A DNA stretch of 64,000 nt from Oasisia sp. SBJ-2009. Its lineage: Eukaryota; Annelida; Polychaeta; Sabellida; Siboglinidae. This document shows positions 31,001-46,800 of the stretch, in pieces. The translations under genes and the position numbers were made by a program. Positions within the stretch are counted from its first letter, which is position 1. Each line of letters starts with the position of its first letter. Under the pieces are notes generated by a model. The model was not told the DNA's origin and did no database searches. It saw only the letters and a list, made by a program, of their open reading frames with translations. The stretch covers positions 43,224,921-43,288,920 of the forward strand of contig OZ024856.1 of assembly GCA_964017155.1 (NCBI GenBank), given 5' to 3'.

Positions 31001-34000
31001 TTTCGTCCGGCAACATTCTAAAATGTTTTTTCTTAACAAAGGAACTCTGCATTTAAAATGTCGTAACATAAGTATCTATTCTTCTAGAGAGTGGAAAGAA
31101 GGAAGCAGAAGCCAGTGACGAAGGTAAATTAGGGAGGAGGATCTCGTTGGAAAACATCTCGTGTTATTACTATAGACTCTTTCGTTATTCAAATTCAATG
31201 CTAACTGCATAGCACATACCATGCCTTTGCTATATACATGCAATAGTTTTGTATTTCCTCAATATTAACAAGTAATTTCATACATTGTTTTTCTTCAGCA
31301 CATTGTATCTATATAACTGTTTTATTCTAGCGATAACACTTTATGTATGGCGCGAAAACATGCAGTTAAATTGAGGATTTATTTTTTAAACAAATTCACG
31401 TAATCGTAATTCAGGTACTACATGTTGTAAATGACAGCTAATAAAAAATACGGACTGTAATTTATATATTTCGTTCGATAGCATTCTAAAATGTAATGTC
31501 TTACTATCGGAACTTTGCATTGAAACTATAGTAACATAAAGTATTCATTCTTCCAGAGAGTGGAAAGAAAGAAACAGGAGCCAGCGGCGAAGGTAAGTTA
31601 GGCAGAAGGATCACGTTGCAAAACATACTTGTTTTATTATAATAGACTCTTTCGTAATCCAAATTCAACACACATGCAACAGTTTGGTATTTCCACAATA
31701 TTAACAAGTAATTTCAAGCATGCATTTTATATTTCAGCACGTTCTATCTATATAACTGTTTTATTCTCGCCATATTGCTTCATGTATGGCGCGACAACAT
31801 GCATTTAAACTGAGGATTTGGTTGAAATGTAATTTTTCACGTAAATATAATTCAGGTTGTAGATGTTATTAGAGACTGTTAATAAAAAATACGGACAGTA
31901 ATTTAGATACTTTCGTTCGGCAACATTCTAAAATGTTTTTTCTTAGCAAAGGAACTCTGCATTTAAAATGTCGTAACATAAATATCTATTCTTCTAGAGA
32001 GTGGAGAGAAGGAAACAGAAGCCAGTGACGAAGGTAAGTTAGGGAGGAGGATCTCGTTGGAAAACATCTCGTGTTATTACTATAGACTCTTTCGTTATTC
32101 AAATTCAATGCTAACTGCTTAACACGTACCGTGCCTTTGCTATATACATGCAACAGTTTTGTACTTCCTCAATATTAACAAGTAATTTCATACATTTTTT
32201 TCTTCAGCACGTTGTATCTATATAACTGTTTTATTCTAGCGATAACACTTTATGTATGGCGCGAAAACATGCAGTTAAATTGAGGATTTATTTTTTAAAC
32301 AAATTCACGTAATCGTAATCCAGGTACTACATGTTGTAAATGACAGCTAATAAAAAATACGGACTGTAATTTATATATTTCGTTCGATAGCATTCTAAAA
32401 TGTAATGTCTTACTATCGGAACTTTGCATTGAAACTATCGTAACATAAAGTATTCATTCTTCTAGAGAGTGGAAAGAAAGAAACAGGAGCGAGCGGCGAA
32501 GGTAAGTTAGGCAGAAGGATCACGTTGGAAAACATACTTGTTTTATTATAATAGACTCTTTCGTAATCCAAATTCAACACACATGCAACAGTTTGGTATT
32601 TTCACAATATTAACAAGTAATTTCAAGCATGTATTTTATATTTCAGCACGTTCAATCTATATAACTGTTTTATTCTCGCCATATTGCTTCATGTATGGCG
32701 CGACAACATGCATTTAAACTGAGGATTTGGTTGAAATGTAATTTTTCACGTAAATATAATTCAGGTTGTAGATGTTATTAGAGACTGTTAATAAAAAATA
32801 CGGAGAGTAATTTAGATAATTTCATTCGGCAACATTCTAAAAAAAATTTTCTTAACAAAGGAACTCTGCATTTAAAATGTCGTAACATAAGTATCTATTC
32901 TTCTAGAGAGTGGAAAGAAGGAAGCAGAAGCGAGTGACGAAGGTAGGTTAGGGAGGAGGATCTCGTTGGAAAACATCTCGTGTTATTACTATAGACTTTT
33001 TCGTTATTCAAATTCAATGCTAACTGCATAGCACATACCACGCCTTTGCTATATACATGCAATAGTTTTGTATTTCCTCAATATTAACAAGTAATTTTAT
33101 ACATTGTTTTTCTTCAGCACATTGTATCTATATAACTGTTTTATTCTAGCGATAACACTTTATGTATGGCGCGAAAACATGCAGTTAAATTGAGGATTTA
33201 TTTTTTAAACAAATTCACGTAATCGTAATTCAGGTACTACATGTTGTAAATGACAGCTAATAAAAAATACGGACTGTAATTTATATATTTCGTTCGATAG
33301 CATTCTAAAATGTAATGTCTTACTATCGGAACTTTGCATTGAAACTATAGTAACATAAAGTATTCATTCTTCTAGAGAGTGGAAAGAAAGAAACAGGAGC
33401 CAGCGGCGAAGGTAAGTTAGGCAGAAGGATCACGTTGCAAAACATACTTGTTTTATTATAATAGACTCTTTCGTAATCCAAATTCAACACACATGCAACA
33501 GTTTGGTATTTCCACAATATTAACAAGTAATTTCAAGCATGTATTTTATATTTCAGCACGTTCAATCTATATAACTGTTTTATTCTCGCCATATTGCTTC
33601 ATGTATGGCGCGACAACATGCATTTAAACTGAGGATTTGGTTGAAATGTAATTTTTCACGTAAATATAATTCAGGTTGTGGATGTTATTAGAGACTGTTA
33701 ATAAAAAATACGGACAGTAATTTAGATAATTTCGTCCGGCAACATTCTAAAATGTTTTTTCTTAACAAAGGAACTCTGCATTTAAAATGTCGTAACATAA
33801 GTATCTATTCTTCTAGAGAGTGGAAAGAAGGAAGCAGAAGCCAGTGACGAAGGTAAATTAGGGAGGAGGATCTCGTTGGAAAACATCTCGTGTTATTACT
33901 ATAGACTCTTTCGTTATTCAAATTCAATGCTAACTGCATAGCACATACCATGCCTTTGCTATATACATGCAATAGTTTTGTATTTCCTCAATATTAACAA

Positions 34001-37000
34001 GTAATTTCATACATTGTTTTTCTTCAGCACATTGTATCTATATAACTGTTTTATTCTAGCGATAACACTTTATGTATGGCGCGAAAACATGCAGTTAAAT
34101 TGAGGATTTATTTTTTAAACAAATTCACGTAATCGTAATTCAGGTACTACATGTTGTAAATGACAGCTAATAAAAAATACGGACTGTAATTTATATATTT
34201 CGTTCGATAGCATTCTAAAATGTAATGTCTTACTATCGGAACTTTGCATTGAAACTATAGTAACATAAAGTATTCATTCTTCTAGAGAGTGGAAAGAAAG
34301 AAACAGGAGCCAGCGGCGAAGGTAAGTTAGGCAGAAGGATCACGTTGCAAAACATACTTGTTTTATTATAATAGACTCTTTCGTAATCCAAATTCAACAC
34401 ACATGCAACAGTTTGGTATTTCCACAATATTAACAAGTAATTTCAAGCATGTATTTTATATTTCAGCACGTTCTATCTATATAACTGTTTTATTCTCGCC
34501 ATATTGCTTCATGTATGGCGCGACAACATGCATTTAAACTGAGGATTTGGTTGAAATGTAATTTTTCACGTAAATATAATTCAGGTTGTAGATGTTATTA
34601 GAGACTGTTAATAAAAAATACGGACAGTAATTTAGATACTTTCGTTCGGCAACATTCTAAAATGTTTTTTCTTAGCAAAGGAACTCTGCATTTAAAATGT
34701 CGTAACATAAATATCTATTCTTCTAGAGAGTGGAGAGAAGGAAACAGAAGCCAGTGACGAAGGTAAGTTAGGGAGGAGGATCTCGTTGGAAAACATCTCG
34801 TGTTATTACTATGGACTCTTTCGTTATTCAAATTCAATGCTAACTGCATAGCACATACCATGCCTTTGCTATATACATGCAATAGTTTTGTATTTCCTCA
34901 ATATTAACAACTAATTTCATACATTGTTTTTCTTCAGCACATTGTATCTATATAACTGTTTTATTCTAGCGATAACACTTTATGTATGGCGCGAAAACAT
35001 GCAGTTAAATTGAGGATTTATTTTTTAAACAAATTCACGTAATCGTAATTCAGGTACTACATGTTGTAAATGACAGCTAATAAAAAATACGGACTGTAAT
35101 TTATATATTTCGTTCGATAGCATTCTAAAATGTAATGTCTTACTATCGGAACTTTGCATTGAAACTATAGTAACATAAAGTATTCATTCTTCTAGAGAGT
35201 GGAAAGAAAGAAACAGGAGCCAGCGGCGAAGGTAAGTTAGGCAGAAGGATCACGTTGCAAAACATACTTGTTTTATTATAATAGACTCTTTCGTAATCCA
35301 AATTCAACACACATGCAACAGTTTGGTATTTCCACAATATTAACAAGTAATTTCAAGCATGTATTTTATATTTCAGCACGTTCTATCTATATAACTGTTT
35401 TATTCTCGCCATATTGCTTCATGTATGGCGCGACAACATGCATTTAAACTGAGGATTTGGTTGAAATGTAATTTTTCACGTAAATATAATTCAGGTTGTA
35501 GATGTTATTAGAGACTGTTAATAAAAAATACGGACAGTAATTTAGATACTTTCGTTCGGCAACATTCTAAAATGTTTTTTCTTAGCAAAGGAACTCTGCA
35601 TTTAAAATGTCGTAACATAAATATCTATTCTTCTAGAGAGTGGAGAGAAGGAAACAGAAGCCAGTGACGAAGGTAAGTTAGGGAGGAGGATCTCGTTGGA
35701 AAACATCTCGTGTTATTACTATGGACTCTTTCGTTATTCAAATTCAATGCTAACTGCATAGCACATACCATGCCTTTGCTATATACATGCAATAGTTTTG
35801 TATTTCCTCAATATTAACAACTAATTTCATACATTGTTTTTCTTCAGCACATTGTATCTATATAACTGTTTTATTCTAGCGATAACACTTTATGTATGGC
35901 GCGAAAACATGCAGTTAAGTTGAGGATTTATTTTTTAAGCAAATTCACCTAATCGTAATTCAGGTACTACATGTTGTAAATGACAGCTAATAAAAAATAC
36001 GGACTGTAATTTTTATATTTCGTTCGATAGCAATCTAAAATGTAATGTCTTACTACCGGAACTTTGCATTTAAACTATCGTAACAAAGTATTCATTCTTC
36101 TAGAGAGTGGAAAGAAAGAAACAGGAGCCAGCGGCGAAGGTAAGTTAGGCAGAAGGATCACGTTGGAAAACATACTTGTTTTATTATAATAGACTCTTTC
36201 GTAATCCAAATTCAACACACATGCAACAGTTTGGTATTTTCACAATATTAACAAGTAATTTCAAGCATGTATTTTATATTTCAGCACGTTCAATCTATAT
36301 AACTGTTTTATTCTCGCCATATTGCTTCATGTATGGCGCGACAACATGCATTTAAACTGAGGATTTGGTTGAAATGTAATTTTTCACGTAAATATAATTC
36401 AGGTTGTAGATGTTATTAGAGACTGTTAATAAAAAATACGGAGAGTAATTTAGATAATTTCATTCGGCAACATTCTAAAATGTTTTTTCTTAACAAAGGA
36501 ACTCTGCATTTAAAATGTCGTAACATAAGTATCTATTCTTCTAGAGAGTGGAAAGAAGGAAGCAGAAGCGAGTGACGAAGGTAGGTTAGGGAGGAGGATC
36601 TCGTTGGAAAACATCTCGTGTTATTACTATAGACTTTTTCGTTATTCAAATTCAATGCTAACTGCATAGCACATACCACGCCTTTGCTATATACATGCAA
36701 TAGTTTTGTATTTCCTCAATATTAACAAGTAATTTTATACATTGTTTTTCTTCAGCACATTGTATCTATATAACTGTTTTATTCTAGCGATAACACTTTA
36801 TGTATGGCGCGAAAACATGCAGTTAAATTGAGGATTTATTTTTTAAACAAATTCACGTAATCGTAATTCAGGTACTACATGTTGTAAATGACAGCTAATA
36901 AAAAATACGGACTGTAATTTATATATTTCGTTCGATAGCATTCTAAAATGTAATGTCTTACTATCGGAACTTTGCATTGAAACTATAGTAACATAAAGTA

Positions 37001-39299
37001 TTCATTCTTCTAGAGAGTGGAAAGAAAGAAACAGGAGCCAGCGGCGAAGGTAAGTTAGGCAGAAGGATCACGTTGCAAAACATACTTGTTTTATTATAAT
37101 AGACTCTTTCGTAATCCAAATTCAACACACATGCAACAGTTTGGTATTTCCACAATATTAACAAGTAATTTCAAGCATGTATTTTATATTTCAGCACGTT
37201 CAATCTATATAACTGTTTTATTCTCGCCATATTGCTTCATGTATGGCGCGACAACATGCATTTAAACTGAGGATTTGGTTGAAATGTAATTTTTCACGTA
37301 AATATAATTCAGGTTGTAGATGTTATTAGAGACTGTTAATAAAAAATACGGACAGTAATTTAGATAATTTCGTTCGGCAACATTCTAAAATGTTTTTTCT
37401 TAACAAAGGAACTCTGCATTTAAAATGTCGTAACATAAGTATCTATTCTTCTAGAGAGTGGAAAGAAGGAAGCAGAAGCCAGTGACGAAGGTAAATTAGG
37501 GAGGAGGATCTCGTTGGAAAATATCTCGTGTTATTACTATAGACTCTTTCGTTATTCAAATTCAATGCTATCTGCATAGCACATACCATGCCTTTGCTAT
37601 ATACATGCAATAGTTTTGTATTTCCTCAATATTAACAAGTAATTTCATACATTGTTTTTCTTCAGCACATTGTATCTATATAACTGTTTTATTCTAGCGA
37701 TAACACTTTATGTATGGCGCGAAAACATGCAGTTAAATTGAGGATTTATTTTTTAAACAAATTCACGTAATCGTAATTCAGGTACTACATGTTGTAAATG
37801 ACAGCTAATAAAAAATACGGACTGTAATTTATATATTTCGTTCGATAGCATTCTAAAATGTAATGTCTTACTATCGGAACTTTGCATTGAAACTATAGTA
37901 ACATAAAGTATTCATTCTTCTAGAGAGTGGAAAGAAAGAAACAGGAGCCAGCGGCGAAGGTAAGTTAGGCAGAAGGATCACGTTGCAAAACATACTTGTT
38001 TTATTATAATAGACTCTTTCGTAATCCAAATTCAACACACATGCAACAGTTTGGTATTTCCACAATATTAACAAGTAATTTCAAGCATGTATTTTATATT
38101 TCAGCACGTTCTATCTATATAACTGTTTTATTCTCGCCATATTGCTTCATGTATGGCGCGACAACATGCATTTAAACTGAGGATTTGGTTCAAATGTAAT
38201 TTTTCACGTAAATATAATTCAGGTTGTAGATGTTATTAGAGACTGTTAATAAAAAATACGGACAGTAATTTAGATACTTTCGTTCGGCAACATTCTAAAA
38301 TGTTTTTTCTTAGCAAAGGAACTCTGCATTTAAAATGTCGTAACATAAATATCTATTCTTCTAGAGAGTGGAGAGAAGGAAACAGAAGCCAGTGACGAAG
38401 GTAAGTTAGGGAGGAGGATCTCGTTGGAAAACATCTCGTGTTATTACTATAGACTCTTTCGTTATTCAAATTCAATGCTAACTGCTTAACACGTACCGTG
38501 CCTTTGCTATATACATGCAACAGTTTTGTACTTCCTCAATATTAACAAGTAATTTCATACATTTTTTTCTTCAGCACGTTGTATCTATATAACTGTTTTA
38601 TTCTAGCGATAACACTTTATGTATGGCGCGAAAACATGCAGTTAAATTGAGGATTTATTTTTTAAACAAATTCACGTAATCGTAATCCAGGTACTACATG
38701 TTGTAAATGACAGCTAATAAAAAATACGGACTGTGATTTATATATTTCGTTCGATAGCACTCTAAAATATGATGTCTTACTATCGGAACTTTGCATTTAA
38801 AATATCGTAACATAAAGTATTAATTCTTCTAGAGAGTGGAAAGAAAGAAACAGGAGCCAGCGGCGAAGGTAAGTTAGGCAGAAGGATCACGTTGGAAAAC
38901 ATACTCGTTCTATTATAATAGACTCTTTCGTAATCCAAATTCAACACACATGCAACAGTTTGGTATTTCCACAATATTAACAAGTAATTTCAAGCATGTA
39001 TTTTATATTTCAGCACGTTCTATCTATATAACTGTTTTATTCTCGCCATATTGCTTTATGTATGGCGCGACAACATGCATTTAAACTGAGGATTTGGTTG
39101 AAATGTAATTGTTCACGTAAATATAATTCAGGTTGTAGATGTTATTAGAGACTGTTAATAAAAAATACGGACAGTAATTTAAATAATTTCGTTCGGCAAC
39201 ATTCTAAAATGTTTTTTCTTAGCAAAGGAACTCTGCATTTAAAATGTCGTAACATAAATATATATTCTTCTAGAGAGTGGAGAGAAGGAAACAGAAGCC

Positions 39300-42200
39300 A
39301 GTGACGAAGGTAAGTTAGGGAGGAGGATCTCGTTGGAAAACATCTCGTGTTATTACTATATACTCTTTCGTTATTCAAATTCAATGCTAACTGCATAACA
39401 CATACCGTGTCTTTGCTATATACATGCAATAGTTTCGTATTTCCTCAATATTAACAAGTAATTTCATACATTGCTTTTCTTCAGCACATTGTATCTATAT
39501 AACCGTTTTATTCTAGCGATAACACTTTATGTATGGCGCGAAAACATGCAGTTAAATTGAGGATTAATTGTTTAAACAAATTCACGTAATCGTAATTCAG
39601 GTACTACATGTTGTAAATGACAGCTAATAAAAAATACGGACTGTAATTTATATATCTCGTTCGATAGCATTCTAAAATGTGATGTCTTACTATCGGAACT
39701 TTGCATTTAAAATATCGTAACATAAGGTATTCATTCTTCTAGAGAGTGGAAAGAAAGAAACAGGAGCCAGCGGCGAAGGTAAGTTAGGCAGAAGGATCAC
39801 GTTGGAAAACATACTCGTTTTATTATAATAGACTCTTTCGTAATCCAAATTCAACACACATGCAACAGTTTGGTATTTCCACAATATTAACAAGTAATTT
39901 CAAGCATGTATTTTATATTTCAGCACGTTCAATCTATATAACTGTTTTATTCTCGCCATATTGCTTCATGTATGTCGCGACAACATGCATTTAACCTGAG
40001 GATTTGGTTGAAAGGTAATTTTTCACGAAAATATAATTCAGGTTGTAGATGTTATTAGAGACTGTTAGTAAAAAATACGGACAGTAATTTAGATAATTTC
40101 GTTCGGCAACATTCTAAAATGTTTTTTCTTAACAAAGGAACTCTGCATTTAAAATGTCGTAACATAAGTATCTGTTCTTCTAGAGAGTGGAAAGAAGGAA
40201 GCAGAAGCCAGTGACGAAGGTAAGTTAGGGAGGAGGATCTCGTTGGAAAACATCTCGTGTTATTACTATAGACTCTTTCGTTATTCAAATTCAATGCTAA
40301 CTGCATAGCACATACCACGCCTTTGCTATATACATGCAATAGTTTTGTATTTCCTCAATATTAACAAGTAATTTTATACATTGTTTTTCTTCAGCACATT
40401 GTATCTATATAACTGTTTTATTCTAGCGATAACACTTTATGTATGGCGCGAAAACATGCAGTTAAATTGAGGATTTATTTTTTAAACAAATTCACGTAAT
40501 CGTAATTCAGGTACTACATGTTGTAAATGACAGCTAATAAAAAATACGGACTGTAATTTATATATTTCGTTCGATAGCATTCTAAAATGTAATGTCTTAC
40601 TATCGGAACTTTGCATTGAAACTATCGTAACATAAAGTATTCATTCTTCTAGAGAGTGGAAAGAAAGAAACAGGAGCCAGCGGCGAAGGTAAGTTAGGCA
40701 GAAGGATCACGTTGGAAAACATACTCGTTTTATTATAATAGACTCTTTCGTAATCCAAATTCAACACACATGCAACAGTTTGGTATTTCCACAATATTAA
40801 CAAGTAATTTCAAGCATGTATTTTATATTTCAGCACGTTCTATCTATATAACTGTTTTATTCTCCCCATATTGCTTGACGTATGGCGCGACAACATGCAT
40901 TTAAAGTGAGGATTTGGTTGAAATGTAATTTTTCACGTAAATATAATTCAGGTTGTAGATGTTATTAGAGACTGTTAATAAAAAATACGGACAGTTATTT
41001 AGATACTTTCGTTCGGCAACATTCTAAAATGTTTTTTCTTAACAAAGGAACTCTGCATTTAAAATGTCGTAACATAAGTATCTATTCTTCTAGAGAGTGG
41101 AAAGAAGGAAGCAGAAGCCAGTGACGAAGGTAAGTTAGGGAGGAGGATCTCGTTGGAAAACATCTCGTGTTATTACTATAGACTCTTTCGTTATTCAAAT
41201 TCAATGCTAACTGCATAGCACATACCGTGCCTTTGCTATATACATGCAATAGTTTTGTATTTCCTCAATACTAACAAGTAATTTCATACATTGTTTTTCT
41301 TCAGCACATTGTATCTATATAACTGTTTTATTCTAGCGATAACACTTTATGTATGGCGCGAAAACATGCAGTTAAATTGAGGATTTATTTTTTAAACAAA
41401 TTCACGTAATCGTAATTCAGGTACTACATGTTATAAATGACAGCTAATAAAAAATACGGACTGTAATTTATATATTTCGTTCGATAGCATTCTAAAATGT
41501 AATGTCTTACTATCGGAACTTTGCATTGAAACTATCGTAACATAAAGTATTCATTCTTCTAGAGAGTGGAAAGAAAGAAACAGGAGCCAGCGGCGAAGGT
41601 AAGTTAGGCAGAAGGATCACGTTGGAAAACATACTCGTTCTATTATAATAGACTCTTTCGTAATCCAAATTCAACACACATGCAACAGTTTGGTATTTCC
41701 ACAATATTAACAAGTAATTTCAAGCATGTATTTTATATTTCAGCACGTTCTATCTATATAACTGTTTTATTCTCGCCATATTGCTTTATGTATGGCGCGA
41801 CAACATGCATTTAAACTGAGGATTTGGTTGAAATGTAATTTTTCACGTAAATATAATTCAGGTTGTAGATGTTATTAGAGACTGTTAATAAAAAATACGG
41901 ACAGTAATTTAGATAATTTCGTTCGGCAACATTCTAAAATGTTTTTTCTTAGCAAAGGAACTCTGCATTTAAAATGTCGTAACATAAATATATATTCTTC
42001 TAGAGAGTGGAGAGAAGGAAACAGAAGCCAGTGACGAAGGTAAGTTATGGAGGAGGATCTCGTTGGAAAACATCTCGTGTTATTACTATATACTCTTTCG
42101 TTATTCAAATTCAATGCTAACTGCATAATACATACCGTGCCTTTGCTATATACATGCAATAGTTTTGTATTTCCTCAATACTAACAAGTAATTTCATACA

Positions 42201-42650
42201 TTGTTTTTCTTCAGCACATTGTATCTATATAACTGTTTTATTCTAGCGATAACACTTTATGTATGGCGCGAAAACATGCAGTTAAATTGAGGATTTATTT
42301 TTAAACAAATTCACGTAATCGTAATTCAGGTACTACATGTTATAAATGACAGCTAATAAAAAATACGGACTGTAATTTATATATTTCGTTCGATAGCATT
42401 CTAAAATGTAATGTCTTACTATCGGAACTTTGCATTGAAACTATCGTAACATAAAGTATTCATTCTTCTAGAGAGTGGAAAGAAAGAAACAGGAGCCAGC
42501 GGCGAAGGTAAGTTAGGCAGAAGGATCACGTTGGAAAACATACTTGTTTTATTATAATAGACTCTTTCGTAATCCAAATTCAACACACATGCAACAGTTT
42601 GGTATTTCCACAATATTAACAAGTAATTTCAAGCATGTATTTTATATTTC
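39300..42650 (+). repeat. Shifted duplication, copy 1 (offset 4,549 bp)
   Basis: Private variants recur exactly 4,549-4,550 bp downstream: GGATTAATTGTTTAAAC (39,561 and 44,110), AGTTTCGTATTTCC, CCCCATATTGCTTGACG, TGTTATAAATGAC, and ATGTCGCGACAACATGC with ATTTAACCTGAGG. The offset is five dimers. Boundaries are approximate, set where markers stop agreeing. Confidence 0.75.
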
Positions 42651-43849
42651 AGCACGTTCAATCTATATAACTGTTTTATTCTCGCCATATTGCTTCATGT
42701 ATGGCGCGACAACATGCATTTAAACTGAGGATTTGGTTGAAATGTAATTTTTCACGTAAATATAATTCAGGTTGTAGATGTTATTAGAGACTGTTAATAA
42801 AAAATACGGAGAGTAATTTAGATAATTTCATTCGGCAACATTCTAAAATGTTTTTTCTTAACAAAGGAACTCTGCATTTAAAATGTCGTAACATAAGTAT
42901 CTATTCTTCTAGAGAGTGGAAAGAAGGAAGCAGAAGCGAGTGACGAAGGTAGGTTAGGGAGGAGGATCTCGTTGGAAAACATCTCGTGTTATTACTATAG
43001 ACTCTTTCGTTATTCAAATTCAATGCTATCTGCATAGCACATACCATGCCTTTGCTATATACATGCAATAGTTTTGTATTTCCTCAATATTAACAAGTAA
43101 TTTCATACATTGTTTTTCTTCAGCACATTGTATCTATATAACTGTTTTATTCTAGCGATAACACTTTATGTATGGCGCGAAAACATGCAGTTAAATTGAG
43201 GATTTATTTTTTAAACAAATTCACGTAATCGTAATTCAGGTACTACATGTTGTAAATGACAGCTAATAAAAAATACGGACTGTAATTTATATATTTCGTT
43301 CGATAGCATTCTAAAATGTAATGTCTTACTATCGGAACTTTGCATTGAAACTATAGTAACATAAAGTATTCATTCTTCTAGAGAGTGGAAAGAAAGAAAC
43401 AGGAGCCAGCGGCGAAGGTAAGTTAGGCAGAAGGATCACGTTGCAAAACATACTTGTTTTATTATAATAGACTCTTTCGTAATCCAAATTCAACACACAT
43501 GCAACAGTTTGGTATTTCCACAATATTAACAAGTAATTTCAAGCATGTATTTTATATTTCAGCACGTTCTATCTATATAACTGTTTTATTCTCGCCATAT
43601 TGCTTCATGTATGGCGCGACAACATGCATTTAAACTGAGGATTTGGTTCAAATGTAATTTTTCACGTAAATATAATTCAGGTTGTAGATGTTATTAGAGA
43701 CTGTTAATAAAAAATACGGACAGTAATTTAGATACTTTCGTTCGGCAACATTCTAAAATGTTTTTTCTTAGCAAAGGAACTCTGCATTTAAAATGTCGTA
43801 ACATAAATATCTATTCTTCTAGAGAGTGGAGAGAAGGAAACAGAAGCCA

Positions 43850-46800
43850 GTGACGAAGGTAAGTTAGGGAGGAGGATCTCGTTGGAAAACATCTCGTGTT
43901 ATTACTATATACTCTTTCGTTATTCAAATTCAATGCTAACTGCATAACACATACCGTGTCTTTGCTATATACATGCAATAGTTTCGTATTTCCTCAATAT
44001 TAACAAGTAATTTCATACATTGCTTTTCTTCAGCACATTGTATCTATATAACCGTTTTATTCTAGCGATAACACTTTATGTATGGCGCGAAAACATGCAG
44101 TTAAATTGAGGATTAATTGTTTAAACAAATTCACGTAATCGTAATTCAGGTACTACATGTTGTAAATGACAGCTAATAAAAAATACGGACTGTAATTTAT
44201 ATATCTCGTTCGATAGCATTCTAAAATGTGATGTCTTACTATCGGAACTTTGCATTTAAAATATCGTAACATAAGGTATTCATTCTTCTAGAGAGTGGAA
44301 AGAAAGAAACAGGAGCCAGCGGCGAAGGTAAGTTAGGCAGAAGGATCACGTTGGAAAACATACTCGTTTTATTATAATAGACTCTTTCGTAATCCAAATT
44401 CAACACACATGCAACAGTTTGGTATTTCCACAATATTAACAAGTAATTTCAAGCATGTATTTTATATTTCAGCACGTTCAATCTATATAACTGTTTTATT
44501 CTCGCCATATTGCTTCATGTATGTCGCGACAACATGCATTTAACCTGAGGATTTGGTTGAAAGGTAATTTTTCACGAAAATATAATTCAGGTTGTAGATG
44601 TTATTAGAGACTGTTAGTAAAAAATACGGACAGTAATTTAGATAATTTCGTTCGGCAACATTCTAAAATGTTTTTTCTTAACAAAGGAACTCTGCATTTA
44701 AAATGTCGTAACATAAGTATCTGTTCTTCTAGAGAGTGGAAAGAAGGAAGCAGAAGCCAGTGACGAAGGTAAGTTAGGGAGGAGGATCTCGTTGGAAAAC
44801 ATCTCGTGTTATTACTATAGACTCTTTCGTTATTCAAATTCAATGCTAACTGCATAGCACATACAATGCCTTTGCTATATGCATGCAATAGTTGTGTATT
44901 TCCTCAATATTAACAAGTAATTTCATACATTGTTTTTCTTCAGCACATTGTATCTATATAACTGTTTTATTCTAGCGATAACACTTTATGTATGGCGCGA
45001 AAACATGCAGTTAAATTGAGGATTTATTTTTTAAACAAATTCACGTAATCGTAATTCAGGTACTACATGTTGTAAATGACAGCTAATAAAAAATACGGAC
45101 TGTAATTTATATATTTCGTTCGATAGCATTCTAAAATGTAATGTCTTACTATCGGAACTTTGCATTGAAACTATCGTAACATAAAGTATTCATTCTTCTA
45201 GAGAGTGGAAAGAAAGAAACAGGAGCCAGCGGCGAAGGTAAGTTAGGCAGAAGGATCACGTTGGAAAACATACTCGTTTTATTATAATAGACTCTTTCGT
45301 AATCCAAATTCAACACACATGCAACAGTTTGGTATTTCCACAATATTAACAAGTAATTTCAAGCATGTATTTTATATTTCAGCACGTTCTATCTATATAA
45401 CTGTTTTATTCTCCCCATATTGCTTGACGTATGGCGCGACAACATGCATTTAAAGTGAGGATTTGGTTGAAATGTAATTTTTCACGTAAATATAATTCAG
45501 GTTGTAGATGTTATTAGAGACTGTTAATAAAAAATACGGACAGTTATTTAGATACTTTCGTTCGGCAACATTCTAAAATGTTTTTTCTTAACAAAGGAAC
45601 TCTGCATTTAAAATGTCGTAACATAAGTATCTATTCTTCTAGAGAGTGGAAAGAAGGAAGCAGAAGCCAGTGACGAAGGTAAGTTAGGGAGGCGGATCTC
45701 GTTGGAAAACATCTCGTGTTATTACTATAGACTCTTTCGTTATTCAAATTCAATGCTAACTGCATAGCACATACCGTGCCTTTGCTATATACATGCAATA
45801 GTTTTGTATTTCCTCAATACTAACAAGTAATTTAATACATTGTTTTTCTTCAGCACATTGTATCTATATAACTGTTTTATTCTAGCGATAACACTTTATG
45901 TATGGCGCGAAAACATGCAGTTAAATTGAGGATTTATTTTTTAAACAAATTCACGTAATCGTAATTCAGGTACTACATGTTATAAATGACAGCTAATAAA
46001 AAATACGGACTGTAATTTATATATTTCGTTCGATAGCATTCTAAAATGTAATGTCTTACTATCGGAACTTTGCATTGAAACTATCGTAACATAAAGTATT
46101 CATTCTTCTAGAGAGTGGAAAGAAAGAAACAGGAGCCAGCGGCGAAGGTAAGTTAGGCAGAAGGATCACGTTGGAAAACATACTCGTTCTATTATAATAG
46201 ACTCTTTCGTAATCCAAATTCAACACACATGCAACAGTTTGGTATTTCCACAATATTAACAAGTAATTTCAAGCATGTATTTTATATTTCAGCACGTTCT
46301 ATCTATATAACTGTTTTATTCTCGCCATATTGCTTTATGTATGGCGCGACAACATGCATTTAAACTGAGGATTTGGTTGAAATGTAATTTTTCACGTAAA
46401 TATAATTCAGGTTGTAGATGTTATTAGAGACTGTTAATAAAAAATACGGACAGTAATTTAGATAATTTCGTTCGGCAACATTCTAAAATGTTTTTTCTTA
46501 GCAAAGGAACTCTGCATTTAAAATGTCGTAACATAAATATATATTCTTCTAGAGAGTGGAGAGAAGGAAACAGAAGCCAGTGACGAAGGTAAGTTATGGA
46601 GGAGGATCTCGTTGGAAAACATCTCGTGTTATTACTATATACTCTTTCGTTATTCAAATTCAATGCTAACTGCATAATACATACCGTGCCTTTGCTATAT
46701 ACATGCAATAGTTTTGTATTTCCTCAACACTAACAAGTAATTTCATACATTGTTTTTCTTCAGCACATTGTATCTATATAACTGTTTTATTCTAGCGATA

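Noticed and set aside
32838..32852. CTAAAAAAAATTTTC in place of CTAAAATGTTTTTTC as a functional variant
   Set aside because: A single-copy local change in intron-like sequence with no link to splice sites.
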